Shown in pieces: positions 8,441 through 16,872 of a stretch of 64,000 nt of DNA. Within the stretch, counting starts at the first letter, position 1, and each line of letters begins with the position of its first letter. A program made the position numbers and the translations under genes. Source of the DNA: Lichenicoccus sp964246745 (GTDB taxonomy: Bacteria > Pseudomonadota > Alphaproteobacteria > Acetobacterales > Acetobacteraceae); assembly GCA_964246745.1 (NCBI GenBank), contig CAXTRK010000002.1, positions 138,738-202,737 of the forward strand, in the 5' to 3' direction. The notes below the pieces were generated by a model. It was not told where the DNA came from and did no database searches. It was given only the letters and a program-made list of their open reading frames with translations.

Positions 8441-9664
8441 ATGTCGATCCTCGCCAAGTTCTCCGCCCTGGCCGAAGCCCGCGAGTCGCTGTTCCGCAAC
8501 GGACGGGACCCGTTTCGTATCGTCATCGAGCAGACCCGCTCGGCCACCGAGGGCACGATCGACGGCCGATCGGTGCTGCTGTTCGGAACCAACAACTACC
8601 TGGGACTCAGTCACGACCCGGACTGTCTTGCCGCCTCGGTCGAGGCAGTACGGCTGCACGGCACCGGCACCACCGGCTCGCGTATCGCCAACGGCAGCTA
8701 TGACCTGCATGGCCAGCTCGAGGCGGAGCTTGCGTCATTCTATGGACGCCAGTCCTGCATGGTTTTCACCACAGGCTACCAGGCCAATCTCGGAACGCTG
8801 TCGTCGCTTGCGGGAAAGGACGATTATCTGCTGATCGACGCGGACAGCCATGCAAGCATCTATGATGCAAGCCGACTGAGCCATGCCCAGGTGATCCGCT
8901 TCCGCCACAACGATGCGGATGATCTGCGTAAGCGGCTGCGTCGCCTCGGGGACGCGCCCGGCAGCAGGCTGATCGTCGTGGAGGGCATCTATTCCATGCT
9001 CGGCGACTCCGCGCCGCTGGCCGAGATCGCGTCGGTGAAGCGCGAAATGGGCGCCACCCTGCTGGTCGATGAGGCGCATTCCCTGGGCGTGCTCGGCGAG
9101 CGTGGACGCGGGCTCGCGGAAGCCGCCGGCGTGGAACAGGACGTCGACTTCATCGTCGGCACCTTCTCGAAGAGCCTCGGCAGCATCGGCGGCTACTGCG
9201 TCTCGGACCATCCGAGCTTCGATATCCTGCGTGTCACCTGCCGACCGTACATGTTCACCGCCTCGCTGCCGCCCGCCGTCATTGCTTCGGCGCGCACCGC
9301 GCTGACGCGGCTGCAGCAGGCGCCGGAGTTGCGCGACAGCCTCTGGGCCAACGCGCGGCATCTCACGCGCGGCCTGCGGGAAGCGGGCTTCGCGGTCGGG
9401 CAGCAGGTCAGTCCGATCGTGGCGGTGCCGATGCCCGACCTCGAGACCGCGGTGGCGTTCTGGAACGAATTGCTGGAGCAGGGGGTCTATGTGAACCTGG
9501 TGCTGCCGCCGGCCACTCCGGACGAGCGGCCTTTGCTGCGGGCAAGTGTCACCGCCGTCCATAACGAAGCGCAGGTTGCGAGCGCGATCGCACGGTTCGC
9601 GTCGACGGCGGCATCTCTCGGTTTGGCGACGCCGCTTCGCGCCTATGCCAACGCCTTGCCATAG
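8441..9664 (+). CDS. spt: Serine palmitoyltransferase (alpha-oxoamine synthase)
   Basis: 407 residues, PLP-dependent fold type I. Counting from the ATG at 8441: GTNNYLGLS (49-57), GTGTTGSR (75-82), DSHAS (135-139), DEAHSLGVLG (210-219) and the Schiff-base lysine K244 in GTFSKSLGS. Alpha-oxoamine synthases condense an amino acid with an acyl thioester. KBL and BioF relatives share the motifs, but the ACP/FAAL/reductase context strongly favours serine palmitoyltransferase (L-serine plus acyl-ACP to 3-ketosphinganine). The frame is open back to a TTG at 8360; I prefer 8441 because alignment with the family begins there. The 3' end overlaps the convergent ceramide synthase gene by 22 nt. Confidence 0.85.
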   Translation: MSILAKFSALAEARESLFRNGRDPFRIVIEQTRSATEGTIDGRSVLLFGTNNYLGLSHDPDCLAASVEAVRLHGTGTTGSRIANGSYDLHGQLEAELASFYGRQSCMVFTTGYQANLGTLSSLAGKDDYLLIDADSHASIYDASRLSHAQVIRFRHNDADDLRKRLRRLGDAPGSRLIVVEGIYSMLGDSAPLAEIASVKREMGATLLVDEAHSLGVLGERGRGLAEAAGVEQDVDFIVGTFSKSLGSIGGYCVSDHPSFDILRVTCRPYMFTASLPPAVIASARTALTRLQQAPELRDSLWANARHLTRGLREAGFAVGQQVSPIVAVPMPDLETAVAFWNELLEQGVYVNLVLPPATPDERPLLRASVTAVHNEAQVASAIARFASTAASLGLATPLRAYANALP

Positions 9665-10779
9665 ATACGGTAGGTCTTGTAGCGCGCGCCGCCGATCGCC
9701 TCGTTGATCCGGCACATCGCGGCATTATCCTCGAGGATCCAGGACAGCTCGATGGAGCGCAGACCGAGCTTGTAGCCTTCGCGGCGAACCGCCTCGATGA
9801 GCAGGAACGGCATGAGGCTGCCAAGCAGACCGCCGCTGAAGCTGCGCCGTATGCCCATCAGCGGCACGCGCGCCGAACGCAATCCCCGCACCTTGAGCCG
9901 CCAGAGCAGCCTTGCCCAGCCGAACGGCAACAGCCGCCCACCGAGATCGCGTAGTGCCTCGTTGACGTTCGGCAGCGCCACGATGAAGCCGACCGGCTCG
10001 CCCTCGAACTCCGCGAACCAGAACAGCTTCTCGTTGAGCAGCAGTCGCATCTGCTTAGCCATCTGATCGGTTTCCGCCTCGCTCAGCGGCACAAATCCCC
10101 AGTTCTCCGCCCAGGCATCATTGAACAGCGCGCTGACGGTGGCGACCTCCTCCTTGTAGCGCTTCATGTCGAGCGGCCGGATCACCAGTCCATCGGGCAG
10201 CGGACGCTCGATCATCCGGCGGATGTCGGTCGGCAGGAGGTTGGCGGAGTCGTAGAGGTAGGCGAAGAGGTCCTTCTCCTTGCGGTAGCCCTGCTGCTCC
10301 AGCCGCGGACCGACATGGGGCAGGTCGTGATTCATCAGCAGCATCGGCGGAGTCTCGAAGCCGGATATCAGCAAACCCGGCTGCTCGTTGATCGAGAGAT
10401 TGAGCGGGCCGCTCACATGCGTGATTCCCCGCGCGCGGTGCCAGTCCTCGGCCGCCGCGAGCAGGGCCTCGAACACCGCGGGATCGTCCACCGCGGCGAT
10501 CATGCCGAAATGGCCGCGCGGCTCGCCGCCCGCCCGCTCCACTTGCGCGCTGATCCGTCCGACATCGCGGCCGCCTCTGCGTGCCAGCCAGTAGCGCGCT
10601 TCGGCATGCTGAAAGTAGGGGTTGTGGCGCGGCCGCAGCAGCTTTCTTTGTTCGTCCAGCAGCGGCGGCACATAGGCCGGATCGCCGCGAGACAGAACAT
10701 CGGGCAGCACGATGAAGCGGCGAAGCGCCGCGGCGCTGTCGACCGGCACGATCTCGACGCTGGCCCGCATGCCTGTCAT
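9643..10779 (-). CDS. bcerS: Bacterial ceramide synthase candidate (GNAT-fold N-acyltransferase)
   Basis: 378 residues resembling the large GNAT-like proteins often annotated as dATP pyrophosphohydrolase-like or hypothetical. Features include SRGDPAYVPPLLDEQRKLL near the N-terminus, GFIVALPNVNEAL in the centre and a C-terminal LSWILEDNAAMCRI...GARYKTYRIY. Proteins of this type next to spt in Caulobacter (bCerS) N-acylate the long-chain base. The start ATG at 10779 overlaps the stop of the upstream hydroxylase gene (ATGA), so the two are coupled. Convergent with spt. Function is inferred from family and neighbourhood. Confidence 0.78.
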   Translation of the reverse strand: MTGMRASVEIVPVDSAAALRRFIVLPDVLSRGDPAYVPPLLDEQRKLLRPRHNPYFQHAEARYWLARRGGRDVGRISAQVERAGGEPRGHFGMIAAVDDPAVFEALLAAAEDWHRARGITHVSGPLNLSINEQPGLLISGFETPPMLLMNHDLPHVGPRLEQQGYRKEKDLFAYLYDSANLLPTDIRRMIERPLPDGLVIRPLDMKRYKEEVATVSALFNDAWAENWGFVPLSEAETDQMAKQMRLLLNEKLFWFAEFEGEPVGFIVALPNVNEALRDLGGRLLPFGWARLLWRLKVRGLRSARVPLMGIRRSFSGGLLGSLMPFLLIEAVRREGYKLGLRSIELSWILEDNAAMCRINEAIGGARYKTYRIYGKALA

Positions 10780-11558
10780 TGCGAGACTTCCGCCCGGCGG
10801 CCGGCTGGAGCCGACGGCGGCCGGTCGCGAGGCGCAGCACCGGTGCGCTCCATCACCCAAGGGAAGTGCTGCGCCTCCCGCAGGTCATAGCCGAGATTGA
10901 ACACGTGCGGACTGCGCGGCCGGCTTTTGGCGCTGCCGTAATAGGTGCGGAACAGCCGGTCCGGCAGGAAGCTCATGATGCCGTAATTGCCTTCCTCGTG
11001 ATGGAAGTGATGCAGCAGGTGGGTCTGCTTCATGGTTCGCAAGAGGCGCCATCGCGGCGTGTAGTTCAGGTGCTGGATGCAGTGGCAGAACTCATAGACG
11101 CAGGTGGTGAGCAGGCCGGCGCCGAGTGCGGCTGCGGCGCCGGCCAGGCCGCCGATCGCAGCCCCGATCGGCAGGGTGATGGCCGCCATCGTGGGGATGG
11201 TGTTGGAAGGCGCCCCGAACAGCACGTCGAGGCGATGCGGATCCTGATGATGGTCGAAATGGATGCGCTTCCAGAGCGCGGCGGTCAGCGGGCTGCGATA
11301 GAGCCAGCGTCCGTGCAGAACGAAGCGGTGGATCAGATACCAGGCGAAGGGATAGACCAGCACGGTGGCGCCCATGGCGACCGCGACCCGGCGCCAGTCG
11401 GCGGCGGAGACCGCGGCGATCACGGCGCAGCCGGCCGCAAGAGCCAGGTAGATCAGGATCGCCGGATACAGCAGGTAGGCGCGCCACAGCTCGCCGAGAG
11501 ACATCTTGCCGAGATCATAGCCGCGTTCGCGCCACTTGCCCCAAGCCACTCCGTGCAC
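10776..11558 (-). CDS. Fatty acid hydroxylase superfamily membrane protein (probable ceramide hydroxylase)
   Basis: 260 residues with several hydrophobic helices and the histidine clusters of the di-iron membrane hydroxylases: HRFVLHG, HFDHHQDPH, HCIQH and HLLHHFHHE. These enzymes hydroxylate or desaturate lipids (sterols, carotenoids, sphingolipid acyl chains) using O2. Cotranscription with the ceramide synthase suggests hydroxylation of the ceramide acyl chain or base. The site of hydroxylation cannot be told from sequence. Confidence 0.8.
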   Translation of the reverse strand: MHGVAWGKWRERGYDLGKMSLGELWRAYLLYPAILIYLALAAGCAVIAAVSAADWRRVAVAMGATVLVYPFAWYLIHRFVLHGRWLYRSPLTAALWKRIHFDHHQDPHRLDVLFGAPSNTIPTMAAITLPIGAAIGGLAGAAAALGAGLLTTCVYEFCHCIQHLNYTPRWRLLRTMKQTHLLHHFHHEEGNYGIMSFLPDRLFRTYYGSAKSRPRSPHVFNLGYDLREAQHFPWVMERTGAAPRDRPPSAPAGRRAEVSQ

Positions 11559-11702
11559 TCCTGTCGCTGCGGCCGTCTGTCTGTCTAGCCGTTACCCGAA
11601 GCGAGAACAAATCACGCCGGGTGGTCGGCTGGCGTCCGGTGCCATATGCGGCTAAGCGTCACCCATGTCGCGCAAGCACGATCCCCGCCGCGGCGCGGCC
11701 GG

Positions 11703-12662
11703 ATGACGATTCCACCAAAGGTCCATTTCTGCTTGATCGGCCCCAGGCTTCCCTGGGCCTATGTGTTTGCCGTCCTGTCGGCGGCCGAGCGCAGCGCCAT
11801 GACGACGATCACCCTTCATCATACCGATCCGCTCCAGGATGGTTCCGAACTGCGGGCGCTGCGCGCGGCACCCGGTGTCATCCTGTCGGCGATCGCGCCA
11901 GTCGACTTCCTGACCCGGGTGGGCGAGGAGCTTGCCCTCGGCACGCGGCTCGCCGAGCTCTACGTCAGGCTCGAAAGCCCGGTCATGCGCACCGACATCC
12001 TGCGCGCGGCGATCCTGTTCCAGGAGGGCGGCGTCTATCTGGACCTCGATACCGTGACCGTTGCCTCCCTGTTGCCGCTGCTGGACGGGGCGCAGTTCGT
12101 CGGCTCCGAGTTCATTGTCTGGCCGCGCGCGGTCCGCGACTCGCGCTCGCCCCTGATCTGGGCCTATCACCTGACGCTCGATCTGCTGCGCAAGGCGCTG
12201 CGTGTGGCCCCGCTGGGCTGGAGGATGTTCAGGTGGATAGAGCGGTGCTATTTCCGCGGCCTCAACAATGCCATCATGGGCTCCGCCGCGAACGCGCGCC
12301 TGTTCGCAGACTATCTGCGCGCGATGCCCGTGGTTCCGGCGCAGCACCTGGGCCGTCCCACCGCTCTTGGGCCGGACCTGCTGGCCCAGGTGGTGGCGCG
12401 CGGCGGACAGGGCGGGCTCATCATCCATGCGCCACGGGTATTCTCTCCGTTGCCGCCGGAAATCTCCGAGCATTGGTTCAGGATCGGACGCGGCCCACGG
12501 CTGGACAAGGTTCTGTCCGCCGAGACCCGGGTGGTGCACTGGTACGCCTCGGTGCGCACGCGCTCGCGGGTGGCACGGATCGATCCGGCCTATGTGCGCA
12601 GGCACCGGACCAGGCAGCTCTACAGCATGCTGGTCGCGTCGTGCATGTCCAGCCTGCCGTGA
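11703..12662 (+). CDS. DXD glycosyltransferase (GT32/OCH1-like)
   Basis: 319 residues from the ATG at 11703; an in-frame ATG at 11646 would add 19 residues unlike the family. The core is the sugar-nucleotide-binding block RTDILRAAILFQEGGVYLDLD, here broken as RTDILRAAI (96-104) and GGVYLDLD (109-116), with the DXD at 114-116. This layout is typical of the Gly_transf_sug (DXD) family, which includes OCH1 and the fungal inositol-phosphoceramide mannosyltransferases. No transmembrane segment is obvious. First gene of a three-gene run with the cytidylyltransferase and CDP-alcohol transferase, which suggests lipid head-group glycosylation; donor and acceptor unknown. Confidence 0.78.
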   Translation: MTIPPKVHFCLIGPRLPWAYVFAVLSAAERSAMTTITLHHTDPLQDGSELRALRAAPGVILSAIAPVDFLTRVGEELALGTRLAELYVRLESPVMRTDILRAAILFQEGGVYLDLDTVTVASLLPLLDGAQFVGSEFIVWPRAVRDSRSPLIWAYHLTLDLLRKALRVAPLGWRMFRWIERCYFRGLNNAIMGSAANARLFADYLRAMPVVPAQHLGRPTALGPDLLAQVVARGGQGGLIIHAPRVFSPLPPEISEHWFRIGRGPRLDKVLSAETRVVHWYASVRTRSRVARIDPAYVRRHRTRQLYSMLVASCMSSLP

Positions 12663-12669
12663 GGCGGCC

Positions 12670-13398
12670 ATGAACTGTCTTATCGTCGCCGCCGGACAGG
12701 GCATGAGGCTGCGGCAGAAGGGCGAGCTCAAGCCGCTCATCCGCCTTAGGGGGATGTTTCTCATCGAGCACGTGATGCAGCGCGCCCGCAGCGCCGGGGC
12801 CAGCGCGTTTTTTGTCGTCAGCGGTTATCGTGGCGACGAACTACGGAGCGAACTCGATCGGTTTTCGGCCCGACACGGCATCCGCATCACGCATGTCATC
12901 AATGAGGACTGGCAGCGCGCCAACGGAGTGTCGCTGCTCAGTGCGAAACCGCACCTGGAGGGGCCATTCCTGCTCACCATGTGCGACCACCTGATCGATC
13001 CGGACATTTCCCGAGCCTTGATGTCAGCCGCGATCGAGCCGGATACCGTGACGCTGGCGGTGGACTACAACATCAGCAATCCGTTGAATGATCCGGATGA
13101 CGTCACGCGTGTTCGATGCTCCGAGGGCCGGATCGAGCGGATCGGTAAATTGCTTGCGGACTATAACGCCATCGACACGGGCGCCTTCCTGTGCACTCCG
13201 ATCATCTTCAAGGCGCTCGAGGAAAGCCAGTCGCACGGCGACGACAGCATCTCCGGCGCGATGAACGTGCTCGCGCGATGGAACAAGGCGAGGGTCCTCG
13301 ATATCGGCGGCCGGCTCTGGGTCGATGTCGACGATCCTGTCGCCTACCGGAAGGCCGAGCAGCTTCTCGAACGCGAGCGGGTCGATGCAGAGTTCTGA
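12670..13398 (+). CDS. Sugar/alcohol-phosphate nucleotidyltransferase, inositol-1-phosphate cytidylyltransferase-like
   Basis: 242 residues, NTP_transferase fold. It has LIVAAGQGMRLR (4-15), the catalytic-region lysine in KPL (21-23), NEDW...NGVSLLSA (78-90) and MCDH with metal-binding D106. The pattern N-x2-W...NGxSL followed by DH, and later YNAIDTG and WVDVDDP, is like the cytidylyltransferase half of bifunctional archaeal/bacterial inositol-1-P cytidylyltransferase/DIPP synthase. It would then make CDP-inositol, although phosphocholine-type (LicC) specificity is possible. It starts 7 nt after the glycosyltransferase stop and overlaps the next gene by 14 nt. Confidence 0.75.
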   Translation: MNCLIVAAGQGMRLRQKGELKPLIRLRGMFLIEHVMQRARSAGASAFFVVSGYRGDELRSELDRFSARHGIRITHVINEDWQRANGVSLLSAKPHLEGPFLLTMCDHLIDPDISRALMSAAIEPDTVTLAVDYNISNPLNDPDDVTRVRCSEGRIERIGKLLADYNAIDTGAFLCTPIIFKALEESQSHGDDSISGAMNVLARWNKARVLDIGGRLWVDVDDPVAYRKAEQLLERERVDAEF

Positions 13399-14260
13399 GC
13401 CGGTCCGGCGGACCTCCGAAATCGAGGACCTGACCAACCTCTATTGCATTCACGCGATGAGCAATCGCCTGACTCCGCTCCTGGCGAAGCTGCATGTCCG
13501 TCCGAATGCGGTGTCCATTGCCGGCATGGCCTGCGGCATTCTCGCCGGGTTCGCCTACTTCCACTACCAGAACACCTATTTCGCCATCTCGGGGTTCGTC
13601 CTGATGATTGCCTGGCACGTGATGGACGGCGCCGACGGACAGCTTGCCCGTCTTACCCGCTCGCAATCGGAGTCGGGCAAGGTCCTGGACGGGATGTGCG
13701 ACTATGTCACCTTTGTCGCCGTCTATGCCGGTCTGGCTCTGAACCTGAGCCGCCACCATCATGGCTGGATATGGGGTCTCGCCGCCGCCGCCGGCGTCTG
13801 CCATGCGGTGCAGTCGGCCGCCTACGAGGCGCAGCGGCAGGAGTATGATTACTGGGGTTGGGACCGGGCCTCCAAGGCTGTTCCGCGACGCGCCGCTGTG
13901 AACGGGTTCTCTGGAGGGGGAGTGTCCGGGGTGCTGCATCGGCTGTATGCGCGCATCCAGCGTCAGTTCAGCCTCGACAGCCATCAGCGGCTGGAAGAAA
14001 TCTTTTTGAGCCAGCCTGATCATGCCGGCGACATGCGTCGTCGCTATCGCAAGACCTTCGCGCAACCGGTGCGCCGCTGGTCCGTGCTGTCTGCGAACAC
14101 CCGGACGATCGCGATCTTCGTCTGCGCTCTGCTGAAGGCGCCGATGCTCTACTTCTTTTTCGAGATCATCGGGCTCACGCTCATCTACGCGGTGCTCGCC
14201 ATCCGGCAACGCGCACGCACCAGGAAGTTCCTGGATGCAGCAACGGCTGCCATGGCGTGA
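13385..14260 (+). CDS. CDP-alcohol phosphatidyltransferase family membrane protein
   Basis: 291 residues from the ATG at 13385 (an upstream in-frame ATG at 13325 lies deep inside the preceding gene). The full CDP-OH-P signature D(x)2DG(x)2AR(x)8G(x)3D(x)3D is present at D81-D106. Several membrane helices surround it. Enzymes of this family move a phospho-alcohol from a CDP-linked donor to a hydroxyl acceptor. Overlap with a CDP-inositol-type cytidylyltransferase gene and linkage to ceramide genes suggest transfer of phospho-inositol (or another phospho-alcohol) to ceramide; a diacylglycerol or inositol phosphate acceptor cannot be excluded. Convergent with the ABC operon, 24 nt away. Confidence 0.82.
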   Translation: MQSSEPVRRTSEIEDLTNLYCIHAMSNRLTPLLAKLHVRPNAVSIAGMACGILAGFAYFHYQNTYFAISGFVLMIAWHVMDGADGQLARLTRSQSESGKVLDGMCDYVTFVAVYAGLALNLSRHHHGWIWGLAAAAGVCHAVQSAAYEAQRQEYDYWGWDRASKAVPRRAAVNGFSGGGVSGVLHRLYARIQRQFSLDSHQRLEEIFLSQPDHAGDMRRRYRKTFAQPVRRWSVLSANTRTIAIFVCALLKAPMLYFFFEIIGLTLIYAVLAIRQRARTRKFLDAATAAMA

Positions 14261-14284
14261 TCGCTGCGCGTTGATTGCGTGGAT

Positions 14285-16006
14285 CTATTCCAAGGCGGGC
14301 GGCCGGCCGTCGCCCGTTGCTGCGCGTTCTGTTCGCAGGATTGACGATGTCGCAATGAGCTCTCGGGTGAACGCATGTTCCGGATTGGTGAATACAGCAT
14401 CGATCGGGCCGGCTTCCAACACCCGTCCGTCCCGCATCACCAGCAAATCGTCGCTGACGTGCCGAATGACTCCGAGATCGTGCGAAATGAACAGGTAGGC
14501 GACACCAAGCTCATCCTGCAAATCGGCGAGCAGATCGAGCACCTGCGCCTGCACTGAGACGTCGAGTGCCGATACCGGTTCGTCGCACACGATGACTGCC
14601 GGATGACAGGCGATCGCGCGGGCGATCGCGACCCGCTGGCGTTGGCCGCCGGAGAGCCGCAGAGGATTGCGCGTGGCGTGGTCGGCGGACAGCCTTACCT
14701 TGGAGAGCAGATCGCCAACCCGCTGCGGCCATTGCGCCCTGGGCATACCACCTGCGGCAAGCGCATCGCCCAGGATCTGTCCGACGTTCCATCGTGGATC
14801 GAACGAGCCAAGCGGATCCTGGTAGATGATCCCGAGTTCTCTTCGGCGTGGGCGCCGGACGCTTTCGGGTACCTGCTGCTGTCCCGCCGCATTCCAGCGC
14901 TGTCCCCGCAACATCACCGATCCCGCATCCGGCGCGGTCAGGCCGAGCGCGATGCGGGCCAGTGTGGTCTTTCCGGAGCCCGACTCTCCAACGATGCCGA
15001 GCGTACGGCCGGCATGCAGAGTGAAACTCACCTGGTCCACAACAATGCGGTCAGTGCCATCCGGTCCCCGATAGCGCTTCGACACATTCTCCGCGATCAA
15101 TACTGGCTTCGGAAATCTCTCTCGCCGTGCGGAGGCTGGCGCGGCAGTCGTCGGTAACAGCCCGGGCGACAGCAGTCTGATGCCGCGGGGATGCGTGCCG
15201 GGGATGGCATCGAGCAGGGCGCGCGTGTAGGGATGGCGGGGTTGGCCGAGCACCCGCGTCGTGCGTCCTTTTTCGACCACATTGCCATGATGCAGCACCA
15301 AGATCTCGTCGGCGAGCTGCGCCACGACCGCGAGATCGTGGCTGATGATCAGCAGCCCGTCGCCACGCTCCTTGATCGCCCGTAGCACCCGGAGAATCTG
15401 GGCCTGTATGCTGGCGTCGAGCGCCGTCGTGGGTTCATCCGCGATCACCAGACCCGGATGCAGAGCCAGCGCCGAGGCAATCAGGGCGCGCTGCCGCAGT
15501 CCGCCGGATAATTCGCCCGGGCGCTGGCGCGCGCGCAGGGCCGGTTCGGGCACCCCCGCCAGTTCCAGCAGTTCGAGCATACGGGCCTGTCTCCGGCGCC
15601 GGTCGCCCCAGCCGTGTGCCGCCATCGCCTCGATGATCTCGCTTCCCACCGGACGCAGCGGGTCGAGCGAGACCAGCGCATCCTGCAGCACGAAGCCGAT
15701 CTCGCGCCCGCGCAAGTCGCGCCATTGCCGCTCGCTGAACGAGAGCAGGTCCTGGTCGTCGTAGCGCAGGGCCTTGGCGGAGACCGTCGCACCCCGGCCG
15801 GCGAGGCCGACCAGGCTGCGCGCGGTGACGCTCTTGCCGGAGCCGGATTCGCCGACCAGCGCCACCGCCATGCCCGGCTCGATCCTGAAGGACAAGTCGC
15901 GCACGACGACCTGCCGCGCGGCGCCGTTTCCAAAACTGACCGAGAGCCTGTCCACGACCAGGCCGCTGCGCGCCGGGGCTGCGGCCGGACGCGCCGGAGC
16001 GCTCAT
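14285..16006 (-). CDS. Double ATP-binding protein of a peptide/nickel-type ABC importer (DppD-DppF fused)
   Basis: 573 residues containing two complete ABC cassettes. The first has Walker A GESGSGKS, signature LSGGLRQR and Walker B VIADEP. The second has GESGSGKT, LSGGQRQR and VIVCDEP, with the H-loop ISHDL in both. The domain order equals YejF/GsiA-type fusions of DppD and DppF. It energises the two permeases encoded upstream; its ATG overlaps the stop of the second permease (ATGA). The 49-codon N-terminal extension open to 16153 lies within the permease gene and is discarded. Last gene of the operon. Confidence 0.92.
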   Translation of the reverse strand: MSAPARPAAAPARSGLVVDRLSVSFGNGAARQVVVRDLSFRIEPGMAVALVGESGSGKSVTARSLVGLAGRGATVSAKALRYDDQDLLSFSERQWRDLRGREIGFVLQDALVSLDPLRPVGSEIIEAMAAHGWGDRRRRQARMLELLELAGVPEPALRARQRPGELSGGLRQRALIASALALHPGLVIADEPTTALDASIQAQILRVLRAIKERGDGLLIISHDLAVVAQLADEILVLHHGNVVEKGRTTRVLGQPRHPYTRALLDAIPGTHPRGIRLLSPGLLPTTAAPASARRERFPKPVLIAENVSKRYRGPDGTDRIVVDQVSFTLHAGRTLGIVGESGSGKTTLARIALGLTAPDAGSVMLRGQRWNAAGQQQVPESVRRPRRRELGIIYQDPLGSFDPRWNVGQILGDALAAGGMPRAQWPQRVGDLLSKVRLSADHATRNPLRLSGGQRQRVAIARAIACHPAVIVCDEPVSALDVSVQAQVLDLLADLQDELGVAYLFISHDLGVIRHVSDDLLVMRDGRVLEAGPIDAVFTNPEHAFTRELIATSSILRTERAATGDGRPPALE

Positions 16007-16872
16007 CGGCCCCGTCCTTCCAGGTGCGCCTGCATGGTCCGCCCGACCACTGTGGTGGAGAGGGTGGTCAGCACGATGAGCAGGCCCGGGAAGAAGGTCA
16101 GCCACCAGGCGTTGGCGATGAAATCCCGCCCCATCGCCAGCATCGTGCCCCATTCCGCCGCCGGCGGCGGCGCGCCGAGCCCGAGAAAGGACAGGGCCGA
16201 AGCCCAGACGATGGTCTGCCCCACCCCCATGGTGACGATGACGACCAGCGGCCGCATGGCGTTGGGGAGGATCTGCCGGCGGATGATCCGCGTGGGCGAG
16301 TGACCAAGCGCCCTCGCCGCCTCGATATAACCGGAGTGCCGCACCGTACGGACCTGGTCGAGCACCATGCGGCCGTAGCCGGCGGCGCTGCCGATGCCGA
16401 CCGCGACGATCAGCGAGCGCAACCCGCTGCCAAGGCTGGCGGCGAACAGCAGCGAGAGCACCATTGTCGGAAACGAGAACAGCACCTCCAGCAGCCGGCT
16501 GATGCAGCGCTCCGCCAGCGGACCGCCTAGGCCGCCGATGAGGCCGAGCACGATTGCGATCGACATTGCGAGCCCGGTCGCGGCAAGGCCGAGCAGCAAC
16601 GACGGCCGGGTGCCGTAGATCACGCGGGCAAGCATGTCGCGTCCTGACTGGTCGGTTCCGAACGGATGCAGCCAGCCCGGCGGGTGGAATGCCGCGCGCG
16701 GGGCGATGCCGTAGGGATCGACATGGGTGAACAGGTGTGGCGCCAGCGCGGCGGCGGCGAGCAGGAGCAGATAGAGCCCGGCCAGCAGCGCTGTGGGAGG
16801 CAGTGGGAGCCGGTTGCGTGCGGTGCGGCCCACACCGGCGGTGTCGAAGGACACCGTGACCGAGGAACTCAT
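16003..16872 (-). CDS. ABC transporter permease, DppC-like
   Basis: 289 residues with about six membrane helices. The N-terminal OppC-type segment contains HPFGTDQSGRDMLARVIYG. The BPD_transp_1 domain has the EAA loop EAARALGHSPTRIIRRQILPN, here split as EAARALGHS and RIIRRQILPN. The C-terminus carries LSFLGLGAPPPAAEWG, characteristic of DppC/OppC/NikC. The start at 16872 overlaps the DppB-like gene stop by 4 nt. Works with the other permease, the fused ATPase and the lipoprotein SBP. Confidence 0.92.
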   Translation of the reverse strand: MSSSVTVSFDTAGVGRTARNRLPLPPTALLAGLYLLLLAAAALAPHLFTHVDPYGIAPRAAFHPPGWLHPFGTDQSGRDMLARVIYGTRPSLLLGLAATGLAMSIAIVLGLIGGLGGPLAERCISRLLEVLFSFPTMVLSLLFAASLGSGLRSLIVAVGIGSAAGYGRMVLDQVRTVRHSGYIEAARALGHSPTRIIRRQILPNAMRPLVVIVTMGVGQTIVWASALSFLGLGAPPPAAEWGTMLAMGRDFIANAWWLTFFPGLLIVLTTLSTTVVGRTMQAHLEGRGR

